Shown piece after piece: positions 8,160 to 17,022 of a stretch of DNA of 19,571 nucleotides. Under the pieces are notes generated by a model. That model worked only from the letters and a program-made list of their open reading frames with translations, did not search any database and was not told the DNA's origin. A program made the position numbers and the translations under genes. The DNA comes from RQOF01 sp964461135 (GTDB taxonomy: Bacteria; Calditrichota; Calditrichia; RBG-13-44-9). Positions within the stretch are counted from its first letter, which is position 1; each line of letters opens with the position of its first letter. The DNA lies in contig CAYWTB010000086.1 in the NCBI GenBank assembly GCA_964461135.1, forward strand, positions 1-19,571. Direction: 5' to 3'.

Positions 8160-9846
8160 GATGTCGATCCTCAATTATTGAGTAGTTTTTATTTAATTTG
8201 TATACAGGCACATAGTAACTTTTAATTTTATTTATGTATTCTTTTACCCTGTCATTCTTTTCTTTTGTATCCCAACCCCAAAGCGGTGCAATAATGTTGG
8301 CGACAGTTTCAGCACAGTTAATTCCAAGACATTTACTGGTTCCGATTCCAGTTCGCCGAATCAGAATATCTTCCAGTTTTTTTGCCAATTCAGTTTCGGC
8401 TGCATATATTACCTGGGCTTTTATGTCTTCATGATGCTCGGTAATTTTTTCTGAAAGAGAATGATCCAGTTCAATAAATTTTAAAACATTTCGAAATTTT
8501 GAACCATAGAATCGGATCAAATACTCTACCGTTTCTTGCTGCAAACCATAAATATGGGCATATTCAGAAGCTAAATTATTAATATATTTCTCAAAATTAG
8601 AAATTCCATAACCACCAAAGAGAGGATATTCTCTCGTTCTGGTTTTCTTATTTAATCCAAGTTTAATACATATCAGATCAACACATTCTTCCGCCAAGTT
8701 TCGATAAGTTGTTAATTTTCCGCCAATAATAGAGATGAAATTTTTATGTCCCTCATTTTTTTCATGATCAAAAATAATATGTTTTCGTGTAACTTGACTT
8801 TCCTTTTTACCCGGTTCATATGGTAATGGACGTATTCCGGAATATGTGTACAGAACATCATTCTTGGTAAAATGCCGCGCAGGAATAAAATAATTTAATT
8901 CATACAGGAGATATTCTATTTCTTCTTCAGATGCAATCACTTCATCTAAATCGCCTTCATAGTAAATATCTGTGGTCCCAACCAGGAAATACTGTTTCCA
9001 CGGAATGATAAAAAAAGGTCGTCCATCTTGAATCGATTCAATATATAAGGCTTCAGCAGGTCCACCTTCAAATTTATCTATCAAAATATGACTCCCTTTT
9101 GTACCGCCCATTTTGCGGATAATATTTTTCCCGACAAGTTTACATACTTGGTCGACATAGGGCCCTGTTGCATTGACAACTACTTTTGCCTTAATATTGA
9201 ATAACCTCTCATTCAATACATCTTTAAGCTCTAGTTCATTCAAACCTGAAGTCAAAGTTTTAAACTTTGTAACTTCAAAGTAATTATATACTAATGCACC
9301 GGCTTCTCGGGCACTAAGTATTATTTCAAGACATAATCTTTCAGGAAACATTACCTGACAATCGAAAAAACTGGTAATCGCTTTTAGACCATCCTGCTTC
9401 AAAGAAGATTCTATACTATTATTTACTTTTCCGTTTTGCGATATAAGTTTAAAACTGTGGAATGGCAAACTTTTATCATAGGATAATAAATCATACAATA
9501 TCATGCCTGCCTTAATCAGCAAAGGCCCACGCCTGCTATGTTTATAAATCGGAACATGCAATTTCAGGGGCTGAACTAGATGGGGGGCATTTTTTAAAAG
9601 GCGTTCTCTTTCGCGTAATGATTCTCTGACTAACGGGAACTCAAGATATTCAAGGTATCGCAACCCTCCATGTATTAGTTTTGTAGAAGCACTAGTTGTA
9701 TAGCTACCAAAATCTTTTTTATCAAATAACACGACGGATAAATCTCTCAATGCCGCATCTAGTGCAATTCCAGCACCGTTGATCCCACCACCAATAATAG
9801 CGACATCAAATACATGTCCCCTATTCTGCAATGCTCCATCTTTCAT
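8149..9846 (-). CDS. glpD: FAD-dependent glycerol-3-phosphate dehydrogenase
   Basis: Oxidises sn-glycerol 3-phosphate to dihydroxyacetone phosphate, passing electrons via FAD to quinone at the cytoplasmic membrane. At 565 aa it is close to the usual aerobic GlpD length. An N-terminal Rossmann motif VAIIGGGINGAG binds FAD. The family signature SASTKLIHGGLRYLE follows at about 52-66. Later blocks include VVNATGPYVDQVCKLVG, a GTKGSH segment, PWKQYFLVGTTD, YSGIRPLPY and IIGGKLTTYRNLAEE; a C-terminal helical DAO_C-like domain ends the protein. The ATG at 9846 is preferred over the TTG one codon upstream. It lies 38 bp after the PorV-like gene and overlaps the regulator gene. Co-transcription with an outer-membrane receptor is unusual for glpD and ties the receptor to G3P metabolism. 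Confidence 0.96.
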   Translation of the reverse strand: MKDGALQNRGHVFDVAIIGGGINGAGIALDAALRDLSVVLFDKKDFGSYTTSASTKLIHGGLRYLEYLEFPLVRESLRERERLLKNAPHLVQPLKLHVPIYKHSRRGPLLIKAGMILYDLLSYDKSLPFHSFKLISQNGKVNNSIESSLKQDGLKAITSFFDCQVMFPERLCLEIILSAREAGALVYNYFEVTKFKTLTSGLNELELKDVLNERLFNIKAKVVVNATGPYVDQVCKLVGKNIIRKMGGTKGSHILIDKFEGGPAEALYIESIQDGRPFFIIPWKQYFLVGTTDIYYEGDLDEVIASEEEIEYLLYELNYFIPARHFTKNDVLYTYSGIRPLPYEPGKKESQVTRKHIIFDHEKNEGHKNFISIIGGKLTTYRNLAEECVDLICIKLGLNKKTRTREYPLFGGYGISNFEKYINNLASEYAHIYGLQQETVEYLIRFYGSKFRNVLKFIELDHSLSEKITEHHEDIKAQVIYAAETELAKKLEDILIRRTGIGTSKCLGINCAETVANIIAPLWGWDTKEKNDRVKEYINKIKSYYVPVYKLNKNYSIIEDRHLGN

Positions 9847-9884
9847 CAAATTTCATCCATATAAAATGCTTTCCAGTTTTTTCT

Positions 9885-10952
9885 TTATATATTTAAATCA
9901 ATAGAAAATCTTTGGATATTTCCTAATAATCCCCAATCCGAATAAGCATAATTGAATGACACTCCTAAATTATTTTGAAATTTGTGGCCGATTCCCGTAC
10001 CTAGAGTTAAACCATTTTCACTTGTTTCGTCAAACAACGACTGGTAACCCGCCCTTAATGAAAACAAATTCATAAAAGAATATTCAATACCCAGATTCAT
10101 ACTCTCGACGTTATTGCTCGGATGTATCAAATCCATCATCAGCGCCACACCATGATTATTCACAGGGACAAAAGAATAGGATATACCGAATCTGAATAAT
10201 AAGGGAAGTGGATAACTATCAGTTTTCAAAATCACATTTAATTTATCATTTGAATAATTTTGCGGATCTTCATCGAAGGGTCTCAGAAGATCTCGTCCAT
10301 TCATTTGCATATCCGTCCCAAAATTAGAAATACTGGTTCCCAATGTTAGTCCTTTAAGTCGAGTTTTATACAGCACACCAATATCAACCGCAAATCCGTT
10401 TGCCGATTCATGCCAAATTTCCTGTCTGACATATTTAGCGGTGATACCAAATGAAAATTGATGAATCAGGCTCATGGCGAAACTGGAACTTATTGCCATA
10501 TCTGATGCCCCATAAAATTCACCTGTTCCTTCTGGCTGTATGATTGTGCGGACAGGTTGTTTATCGATATAATCCAGAACAACGATGCCGATTCCCAAGG
10601 CCATCCCTCTGGTAAAAGGGAATGCAATTCCGAAAAATTCGAAGTTCGTTGAAGCAAGCCACCTGGTATGATTAGCGGTTAAGCTGATAGATTCCAGTTG
10701 CACAAGACCTGCTGGATTCCAGTACAAGGCTGAAGCATCATTCGCTAAGGCAGTGAATGCGCCCCCCAGACCTAGCGCTCTTGCGCCCACCCCGATTTCC
10801 AAAAATGCAGCTGCCGAGGTGCCCCTATTTGTTATATCTTCAGCAAAATTAGTGGCAAAATCGTTTTCACTATCCTGGGCAAATAAATGGAATAATAATA
10901 GAAAAATCAAAAGGACTGCATAAATTATGTTATCTATAAACTTTCTCTTCAT
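9885..10952 (-). CDS. PorV/PorQ-family outer-membrane beta-barrel protein
   Basis: A 355-aa outer-membrane protein. A signal peptide (about 1-25, ending LFAQ) is followed by the N-terminal block typical of the PorV/PorQ family and related UPF0164 proteins: AAAFLEIGVGARALGLGGAF, then ANDASALYWNPAGL (about residues 47-82). The rest alternates polar and hydrophobic residues as in a beta barrel, ending in FSIDLNI. PorV in known T9SS shuttles cargo carrying C-terminal sorting domains to the surface attachment complex. The gene lies 28 bp after the 1057-aa protein, which has such a domain, and GGAG sits six bases before the ATG. It may be a dedicated partner of that protein and the receptor rather than the cell's general PorV, since core T9SS genes are not in the window. 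Confidence 0.88.
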   Translation of the reverse strand: MKRKFIDNIIYAVLLIFLLLFHLFAQDSENDFATNFAEDITNRGTSAAAFLEIGVGARALGLGGAFTALANDASALYWNPAGLVQLESISLTANHTRWLASTNFEFFGIAFPFTRGMALGIGIVVLDYIDKQPVRTIIQPEGTGEFYGASDMAISSSFAMSLIHQFSFGITAKYVRQEIWHESANGFAVDIGVLYKTRLKGLTLGTSISNFGTDMQMNGRDLLRPFDEDPQNYSNDKLNVILKTDSYPLPLLFRFGISYSFVPVNNHGVALMMDLIHPSNNVESMNLGIEYSFMNLFSLRAGYQSLFDETSENGLTLGTGIGHKFQNNLGVSFNYAYSDWGLLGNIQRFSIDLNI

Positions 10953-10980
10953 CTTTTACTCCGAGTTGAAAAAGATGATT

Positions 10981-13900
10981 TTATTTTATCAAGGCGAACT
11001 TGCCAACCTTTGAACCTATGCCAGGTGCATCCACATGGTAGATATATATTCCATAGGAGACTGTCAGACCGTCATCTGAGATCAAATCCCAGGATTCTGA
11101 GCCGCTTGACATCAAACTATTATGTTCAATTTTTGTTACTAATTTTCCACTCATTGTAAATATCCTGATGGTGCATTTTGGTGGCAAGTTAACGAAATCG
11201 ATGCGCCGCTCTCCTCTTCCGGAAGAGTAAAACAATGGTTTTTCCCAGGATGCTGAAACTACATAGGGATCCGGCACTACATATATGTCAGCGAGGTCAT
11301 TTTTTGCCTGAGTCTCATCAAATCTGGAAGAACTGGTGGTAAATTCAAATACATCGTCAGAATTAAAAGGTTTACTGACTTGAAATTCAAATACATCTCC
11401 AGATTGCGGTGGATTGTAATCATTTGCGATGGCAGTGTCACCAAACTCAATCCTCCATGCGGCATTATAGCGAAATCCTTGGATATTGAATACAACCACT
11501 ACTTCATCCCCAAAATTCAATGTACTGTCTTTGTTTTCCTGCTCATTAAAAATAAAATCATATTTCTGGTTTGTGGTGGTACTCCACAATTCGAAATTTA
11601 CCGGAACACGCAAAAACGCCAACGGATCGTAAGATGTATCCGCCGAGGCTTCTTTCACCCGAAGTTCAAAATCTTCCGGGAGGGGTAGTGCTTTAGGAGA
11701 CTCCAGGAGTGACACTTTTATGGGTAAGTTTGAGTTACCCGTTTTCCAGCCGAAAGACACGACTTGTGCTGAATCGTTTTTAAAATCAAAATGTATACCA
11801 TTTAAAATCTTATTTTCCAGATCCAATTCATCGTAGATATTACTATTATAAATACTATCTGATGTTGTCAAATCGGTGATGGTAACCCCTGAAGTATATC
11901 TCGCTAATGTTGAGTCTTTAAAAGTAATCCGGAAAGTATGGTCGTTTTTTAAACTGTCCGGAACCAAAACCTTTACCGACACGGATCCAGTCGCTGTTCC
12001 CTTATGTTTTACCTCTCCATTTATATTACCAGCAATATATCCCGCTCCAGCGGCATTTGGCACAACCACCGCACAATTTCTATCGACAAAGACGACATTT
12101 CCGACAAGGTCAGTTTGAATAATTTTGCTACATTCGCTGGGTGAAACGGGGGCTAATAATTTTGTGGTAACAATTCCCCTTTCATAAAAATCTGAATCAT
12201 ATCCTTTATCGTAAGAACATACTGCATAATAGTAAGTCCGTCCGTTGTCTACATTTTCATCAACAAAATAGTACCGTAATTCAGAATCCTCTCCCATATT
12301 AAAGTGAGCACCAGTCTCTCCAATCGGGATGGGATGAGGATCTTTTAATCCGTTCTTGAGATCAAATTGAGCAATTGGTTCCCAGAAAATAGCATTTCCA
12401 TAACTGTCTGTGATCGTCTTTATTGAATTGAACGAAGGATCTGTGGAACGGTAAATCAGATAGCCCTCAAAATCCTTACCATAAATTGGATCAATAGATT
12501 GTTCAGCTCGTTTGTCCCATCTCAGGATCACTTTATGATCGCTGGCTACGGCAGTTAAAGTTGGTCTTAAAGGTGGCTTGGTGAAACTGTAATCAGCATC
12601 ATAAATGCGTTGCATGGTTCTTTTATTTCGAAGAATATCATCAAAATCATTCCCAAAAAGGTTGGTGATCGCAAATTTTCGAGTCTCACCTACAGGTAGA
12701 GAGAAATAGCAGGAACCATAAATAAAAGCTAAATTTGTAGGCAAGACGCCGCCAAATAAATCAGGAGTCATTTCATTCCATGTTCGCTCATCATCGCTGA
12801 TGTTCCCGGCAGGCCGTAATAGAAAACTGGTTAAACCAATCTGATCAGATTCATCGTTGTCCGTTTTGCCAAAATTCGGTTCTCCGTGATCAGGCACTCC
12901 ATTCGCCTCAGAACCATTATCATCGGGTCCGGTATAATCCTGTTCATAAGGTCCAATTCCGTCTGAACCTACATCATCAAAAATATCCTCGCCTTCATCC
13001 CATTCTCCATTTTCATTCCCATCAATATAAGCTCGCCAGTCACCATCTTCGTCTCCTGACCAATGCAATTTTGGTTCTCCAAAATTTCCGATACTTCCAA
13101 AAGTATAAGAACCCCGGTCATTATCCTGCTGCTCATCAATTAAACCATCTCCATCATCATCAATTTTATTTAGAGGGTCTCCAGGGCTCTCAAGAAAAGC
13201 GTACCCGAAATATCCCACACCTGGTCGCCCTTTATTATCCAAACCATCGAGATCCCAGCAATAGGTGATATCGTCAGCGATGTCAAAGAAAGCATCATCA
13301 TCGACAGAATCACCTTCACCCCCAACGGCCGGATCAACATACATTCCATAGACAACTCTGGTCAGATCTTTTTCACTAATATTTTTAATATCATACCGTA
13401 CAATTAAAATATCTTCCGCTTCCACCTGCGACCATTGATAACCTCGAACCCTGACTTCAAGACCAAGTCCTCTCCTCCCTTCAGGATAGTCTGCCGAATC
13501 CACTGAGCTCCCAACGAAAGGATAATATTCGAACTCGTCATTATTTCGATCATCCATAACATAATAACTTTCCTGATCGGCTCTGACATATGCACCGAAT
13601 TCCCCGTTCCATAATCCATTTCTTGTGCCGGGTGTTCCAGGATAATCATATGGCCATGTTTTTGGCCATGTTTCCGGTTTGTGACTCATGGCTGGAAAAT
13701 TATCAATATTATCCGATCCAGTATTAATATACCCAGGTAAAGGTTCCCAACCATAGGTATGTGTTCCGTCCGGAGAAATATCAAACGATTCGGGATTTGT
13801 ATAATTCTCCGACATAATATGAATTGTGTCGCCATTAGCATCTACGACCTCAGCCCCGGCAATCATTATGAACTCAAATCCATACCAGGTCCCCGAGCCC

Positions 13901-14154
13901 TTTGGCCATTCCATTTTTGGCGGTTCATAACGGCTTCCCAGATTCCCAAAATTTGAAAAACGGGTATAAACCAGATTACCATCATGTATCCCTGTTCGTC
14001 GTTCGTCTCGACCAGTAGGTTTGAAGAAGTAGCCTGATGTGGGAACTCTTTCTCCTTCTTCGTTCTGGGCAACTGCCATAAAACATAAACTTAGAACACC
14101 GTAGATAATTAAATTGATTATTTTTCTGTTGTATGATATCATCTTTTCTCTCAT
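10981..14154 (-). CDS. Large secreted protein with acidic repeats, FN3-like domain and T9SS-type C-terminal domain
   Basis: A 1057-aa exported protein of unknown function. Seen in order: signal peptide (about 1-29, ending MAVAQ), a Trp/Tyr/Gly-rich region (about 35-300), a strongly acidic stretch (about 280-440) with calcium-binding-like motifs such as IDDDGDGLIDE and DGNENGEWDEGED, an FN3-like domain (about 528-660, with HKVILRWD, GYLIYRS and TYYYAVCSYD), beta-rich modules (about 700-945), and a C-terminal T9SS/FlgD-like domain (about 955-1057: VVPDPYVVSASW, IRIFTMSGKLV, YGIYIYHVDA, KVGKFALIK). It sits 7 bp after the receptor gene and 28 bp before the PorV-like gene, so the three are probably one unit. 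It may be a surface ligand-binding partner of the receptor. The ATG at 14154 is used; the ATG at 14142, after GAGAG, is an equally credible start four codons in. Confidence 0.85.
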   Translation of the reverse strand: MREKMISYNRKIINLIIYGVLSLCFMAVAQNEEGERVPTSGYFFKPTGRDERRTGIHDGNLVYTRFSNFGNLGSRYEPPKMEWPKGSGTWYGFEFIMIAGAEVVDANGDTIHIMSENYTNPESFDISPDGTHTYGWEPLPGYINTGSDNIDNFPAMSHKPETWPKTWPYDYPGTPGTRNGLWNGEFGAYVRADQESYYVMDDRNNDEFEYYPFVGSSVDSADYPEGRRGLGLEVRVRGYQWSQVEAEDILIVRYDIKNISEKDLTRVVYGMYVDPAVGGEGDSVDDDAFFDIADDITYCWDLDGLDNKGRPGVGYFGYAFLESPGDPLNKIDDDGDGLIDEQQDNDRGSYTFGSIGNFGEPKLHWSGDEDGDWRAYIDGNENGEWDEGEDIFDDVGSDGIGPYEQDYTGPDDNGSEANGVPDHGEPNFGKTDNDESDQIGLTSFLLRPAGNISDDERTWNEMTPDLFGGVLPTNLAFIYGSCYFSLPVGETRKFAITNLFGNDFDDILRNKRTMQRIYDADYSFTKPPLRPTLTAVASDHKVILRWDKRAEQSIDPIYGKDFEGYLIYRSTDPSFNSIKTITDSYGNAIFWEPIAQFDLKNGLKDPHPIPIGETGAHFNMGEDSELRYYFVDENVDNGRTYYYAVCSYDKGYDSDFYERGIVTTKLLAPVSPSECSKIIQTDLVGNVVFVDRNCAVVVPNAAGAGYIAGNINGEVKHKGTATGSVSVKVLVPDSLKNDHTFRITFKDSTLARYTSGVTITDLTTSDSIYNSNIYDELDLENKILNGIHFDFKNDSAQVVSFGWKTGNSNLPIKVSLLESPKALPLPEDFELRVKEASADTSYDPLAFLRVPVNFELWSTTTNQKYDFIFNEQENKDSTLNFGDEVVVVFNIQGFRYNAAWRIEFGDTAIANDYNPPQSGDVFEFQVSKPFNSDDVFEFTTSSSRFDETQAKNDLADIYVVPDPYVVSASWEKPLFYSSGRGERRIDFVNLPPKCTIRIFTMSGKLVTKIEHNSLMSSGSESWDLISDDGLTVSYGIYIYHVDAPGIGSKVGKFALIK

Positions 14155-14161
14155 TAATTAT

Positions 14162-16888
14162 TTAAAAATCCATGCTAAATCCGATAAGAATTCTACGCGG
14201 TTCAGTATAAAAATCCGGTCTTAAATCAATTTCATTTAGGGTAAAATTGGGATTTCTCTTCAGAAGCTGCCATTCAACATTAGTACGATATGGAAAATCA
14301 GCAGTCCCTGTACTTGAATAAACATATTTTTCGCTTTGACGATCGGTAAGATTAAATATTTTACATATAAGTCGAAATCTGTATCCGGCCAATTTAATCC
14401 ACTTATAAATGTTAAGATCAATATTGAAAAATACCGGTTTTCTGTCACTATTTTGAAATTGGGTGGTTAATTGACTACCAGGATTTGTAGGCGTATAAGG
14501 TTGGCCAGTAGAAAATCTCCCAATTATCCCCAAATTCCAATTGGCGGGTTTACCAACATACGCTGAAATATTAAGGGTATGTATTTGATCCCAGTCTAAT
14601 GGGAGGACCTGTTTTTCACTCTCTCTTGGGGGATGGGACTGAAAATCAGTAAAGACTGAATTTGGATCGGATGCATTCCCTCTGGCCACCTGGTAGGAAT
14701 AGTCCAGGGAGCCGGAGAAAAAACCGGAAGGCGGTTTCTTTAAAGAGAACACAATACCTTTTACATAACCGTAATCACGATTAATGTATCGTGCATAAAT
14801 CTTCTTATCCCTGGTATTTATAATCTCCTGTCCAAGTAGATTTTTTATATCCTTATAATAAAGGGTAAATTCAATACCAAGGTTACGATATACCTGCTGT
14901 TGGAAACCAATTTCATATGCAATTGTTTTTTCAGGTTTTAGATTGGCATTCCCCATAATTGTTTCAAGATCCCCCAACTCAACTTCAAACTCGGAATTTT
15001 CAAAAATGTAGGCAAATCTTGGTACTTGGAAGAAATGTCCATACGAAATATGAACGACACCCTGAGACGAAATTGAATATGCCAGTCCTATGCGTGGACT
15101 GAGCTGAGTCCGAATCTTGGCTTCTTCCAGAGCTGAATTTAATCGAATTCCATCCTGGGGATCGGTTGTGGCTTCCAAATCTGCCGGAACATAGGCAATA
15201 GGATTCCAGAAATCGAAACGTAAGCCCGCATTTACAATCAATTCATTCAATTCTATTTTATCTTGGAAATAGGCCGCGGCTGTGAGTGGTGAATGACTGT
15301 ACGAATCATTACCGCTTGTATTTGGGGCTGGTACTCTTAAAGTTGGCTCCAAATAAACTGGTCCATCAGAAATCGTGGTAGCCTGATAGTATTTTAAGTC
15401 GTGTCTCTTTAATTCACCACCCAACTTTAACTGATTATACTGATCTATTTGACTGGTGATATCGAGTTTACCTACAATGGCAGAATTCGTAATATCAGTT
15501 CTTCCATTCGAAGTCCCCCCGAAAGCAAACCCCTCAAAAGAATAAGGAGTCCCTTGATAACGGGCATCGAGAGGATCTTCAAATAAATAGCTTTTATTAT
15601 TTTTTGAATAGTAGGAAAAGCTTAAAGCATAGAAAGTTCTGGGAGACAACGTATGATTCAGATTCAGAATATGATTATAATTCGTGGTGTGATTAATTGG
15701 CACACCATCAGGGGCATACCGGCGAAAATCACTATAAGATTTATCTTCACCCTTATTAAAAATCAATGAATAGTTCACTTTCAGTGAAGGGAGAGGGAAA
15801 GTAGAAATTTTGCCATACAACGAAATTTTTTTGTTCGGATTTAAGGGAATATATTCTCCACCACCCGTTTGGAGTGAGTCTGGAATTTTTATTCCAATCA
15901 ATCTTTGCTCATCAGTTTGTGATTTCTGTGCTTCATGGATAAAAGCCTGAACAGGGACGGTATCAGCAATTCTGGTTCTTCTTTCTCCGTAAAGCCAACC
16001 CTCATTACTATAATATCTTATGGATGAATAAATAAATGTTTTTGGGAGGAGAGGAACAGGACCGGATAGGCTCACTGTAAAATCTTTTTCACTCAAATTA
16101 AGTTGATCGGTGTTCATGAACACATCATTACGAGAGGTCAGGTAATCGCCACTAAAAAGAGTTACTTTTCCTCCAAATTTTCGATCTCCTTCTTTGGTAA
16201 CGATATTAATAATCCCAGATTGTGCTTGACCGTATTCAGCATTAAATGTTCCGCTGATTACCTGCAGTTCATTAATCCAGTTGTTCTCTAATTCGACCGA
16301 ACTTCCACCACGGAATTCATCGGTAACAGGTATACCATCCACAAGATAGGCGATTTCTCCCCTTCGTCCTCCCCTCATATGAAAATTACCACTGGCATCC
16401 TTTACGATTCCTGTTTGCAATTGAATAACATCGGAAACTTCTTGGACAGGTAAAGCATCGATTTCTTTCGAGGAAAAATAGGCGGCCGTATTTGTGCGGT
16501 CTTTCTCGACCGGTGGACGAGTGGCCGTGACGATTACCTCTTCACCTTCAATCATCTCCTGGGCCATAACGAATTCTTTAGTCGTCGTGCGATCGGTAAA
16601 AACTTCCACATTGGAAATTTTTATTGTAGCATAGCCAAGGGCTGATACGATCAAAGTATATTCACCAGGTGGAATATTCAGAATAAAATAGATACCGGTT
16701 TCATCTGAGGCGGCACCAATAGGATAATCCTTCAGATAAATGTTGGCTCCGATAATCGGTTCGCCTGTTAATTTATCCCGAACAGTTCCTTTTATTTTGC
16801 CGGTGGTGCCCCCCAGAACCTGCATGGAGGGAAAAGTTATCCCACAGCATACGAGAAACAGTATTATTTTCTGAATAAAATGCTCCAA
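14162..16888 (-). CDS. TonB-dependent outer-membrane receptor with carboxypeptidase-regulatory-like N-terminus
   Basis: A 908-aa (or slightly shorter) energy-coupled outer-membrane transporter. After the signal peptide (about 1-27) comes a CarboxypepD_reg-like domain (about 30-110: IKGTVRDKLTGEPIIGANIY, then PPGEYTLIVSALGY), a TonB-box-like EEVIVTATRP (116-125), a plug domain (about 126-235 with MRGGRRGEIAYLVDGIPV and AEYGQAQSGIINIVTK), and a 22-strand-type barrel to the terminal Phe of IGFSMDF. No SusD gene is adjacent. Context (glpD, glpT, GDPD) suggests the ligand is a glycerophosphodiester or related phospholipid product; this is inference. The start is unclear: TTG at 16888 has no Shine-Dalgarno, whereas GGAG (16886-16883) sits six bases before an in-frame ATT at 16876, which would begin the signal peptide cleanly. 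No ATG is in frame before the signal peptide. The operon promoter lies about 130 bp upstream. Confidence 0.92.
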   Translation of the reverse strand: MEHFIQKIILFLVCCGITFPSMQVLGGTTGKIKGTVRDKLTGEPIIGANIYLKDYPIGAASDETGIYFILNIPPGEYTLIVSALGYATIKISNVEVFTDRTTTKEFVMAQEMIEGEEVIVTATRPPVEKDRTNTAAYFSSKEIDALPVQEVSDVIQLQTGIVKDASGNFHMRGGRRGEIAYLVDGIPVTDEFRGGSSVELENNWINELQVISGTFNAEYGQAQSGIINIVTKEGDRKFGGKVTLFSGDYLTSRNDVFMNTDQLNLSEKDFTVSLSGPVPLLPKTFIYSSIRYYSNEGWLYGERRTRIADTVPVQAFIHEAQKSQTDEQRLIGIKIPDSLQTGGGEYIPLNPNKKISLYGKISTFPLPSLKVNYSLIFNKGEDKSYSDFRRYAPDGVPINHTTNYNHILNLNHTLSPRTFYALSFSYYSKNNKSYLFEDPLDARYQGTPYSFEGFAFGGTSNGRTDITNSAIVGKLDITSQIDQYNQLKLGGELKRHDLKYYQATTISDGPVYLEPTLRVPAPNTSGNDSYSHSPLTAAAYFQDKIELNELIVNAGLRFDFWNPIAYVPADLEATTDPQDGIRLNSALEEAKIRTQLSPRIGLAYSISSQGVVHISYGHFFQVPRFAYIFENSEFEVELGDLETIMGNANLKPEKTIAYEIGFQQQVYRNLGIEFTLYYKDIKNLLGQEIINTRDKKIYARYINRDYGYVKGIVFSLKKPPSGFFSGSLDYSYQVARGNASDPNSVFTDFQSHPPRESEKQVLPLDWDQIHTLNISAYVGKPANWNLGIIGRFSTGQPYTPTNPGSQLTTQFQNSDRKPVFFNIDLNIYKWIKLAGYRFRLICKIFNLTDRQSEKYVYSSTGTADFPYRTNVEWQLLKRNPNFTLNEIDLRPDFYTEPRRILIGFSMDF

Positions 16889-16931
16889 AACTTTTTTAAA
16901 ACAAATTTAAACTGATGTTCATTTTGAAATG

Positions 16932-16944
16932 ACTAATTTGAAAA
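16932..16944. repeat. 13-bp direct repeat, copy in the receptor 5' leader
   Basis: The 13-mer ACTAATTTGAAAA occurs here and exactly at 17033-17045, 101 bp away, where it fills most of the promoter spacer directly after the -35 box. The sequence around this copy has no matching -35 or -10 box, so it is not a second promoter. AT-rich sequence makes chance recurrence possible. Confidence 0.4.
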
Positions 16945-16954
16945 AGTTCGAACT
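16945..16954. promoter_or_regulatory. 10-bp perfect palindrome in the receptor 5' leader
   Basis: AGTTCGAACT is a perfect palindrome immediately beside the 13-bp repeat. It lies inside the predicted untranslated leader of the receptor transcript. It could be a second protein-binding site, but it does not match the HutC consensus, and chance is possible. Confidence 0.25.
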
Positions 16955-16996
16955 AAAGAGTCGAGATAAATAAAAGAAAATCAATCGATCGGGAAC

Positions 16997-17018
16997 AAAT
17001 GTCTAAATGTCTATACAA
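16997..17018 (-). promoter_or_regulatory. HutC-class GntR operator with tandem half-site
   Basis: Minus-strand positions 17018-17007 read TTGTATAGACAT, which fits every position of the published HutC-subfamily GntR consensus NyGTmTAkACNy (core GTATAGAC at 17016-17009). The half-site word AAATGTCT is tandemly repeated on the plus strand at 16997-17004 and 17005-17012, the second copy being part of the operator. The site lies 4 bp downstream of the predicted -10 box and should overlap the transcription start, a classic repressor position. The local HutC-type GntR protein (7374-8159) is the obvious candidate binder; that pairing is inferred. Confidence 0.65.
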
Positions 17019-17022
17019 CTCA

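Noticed and set aside
8199..8206. TGTATACA palindrome upstream of the regulator gene as an operator
   Set aside because: It lies within the glpD coding sequence, does not fit the GTmTAkAC core, and no promoter boxes flank it; a codon-level coincidence is likely.
9885..16888. A SusC/SusD polysaccharide utilisation locus
   Set aside because: There is no SusD-like lipoprotein, glycoside hydrolase or sensor-regulator pair; the neighbours are G3P metabolism genes.
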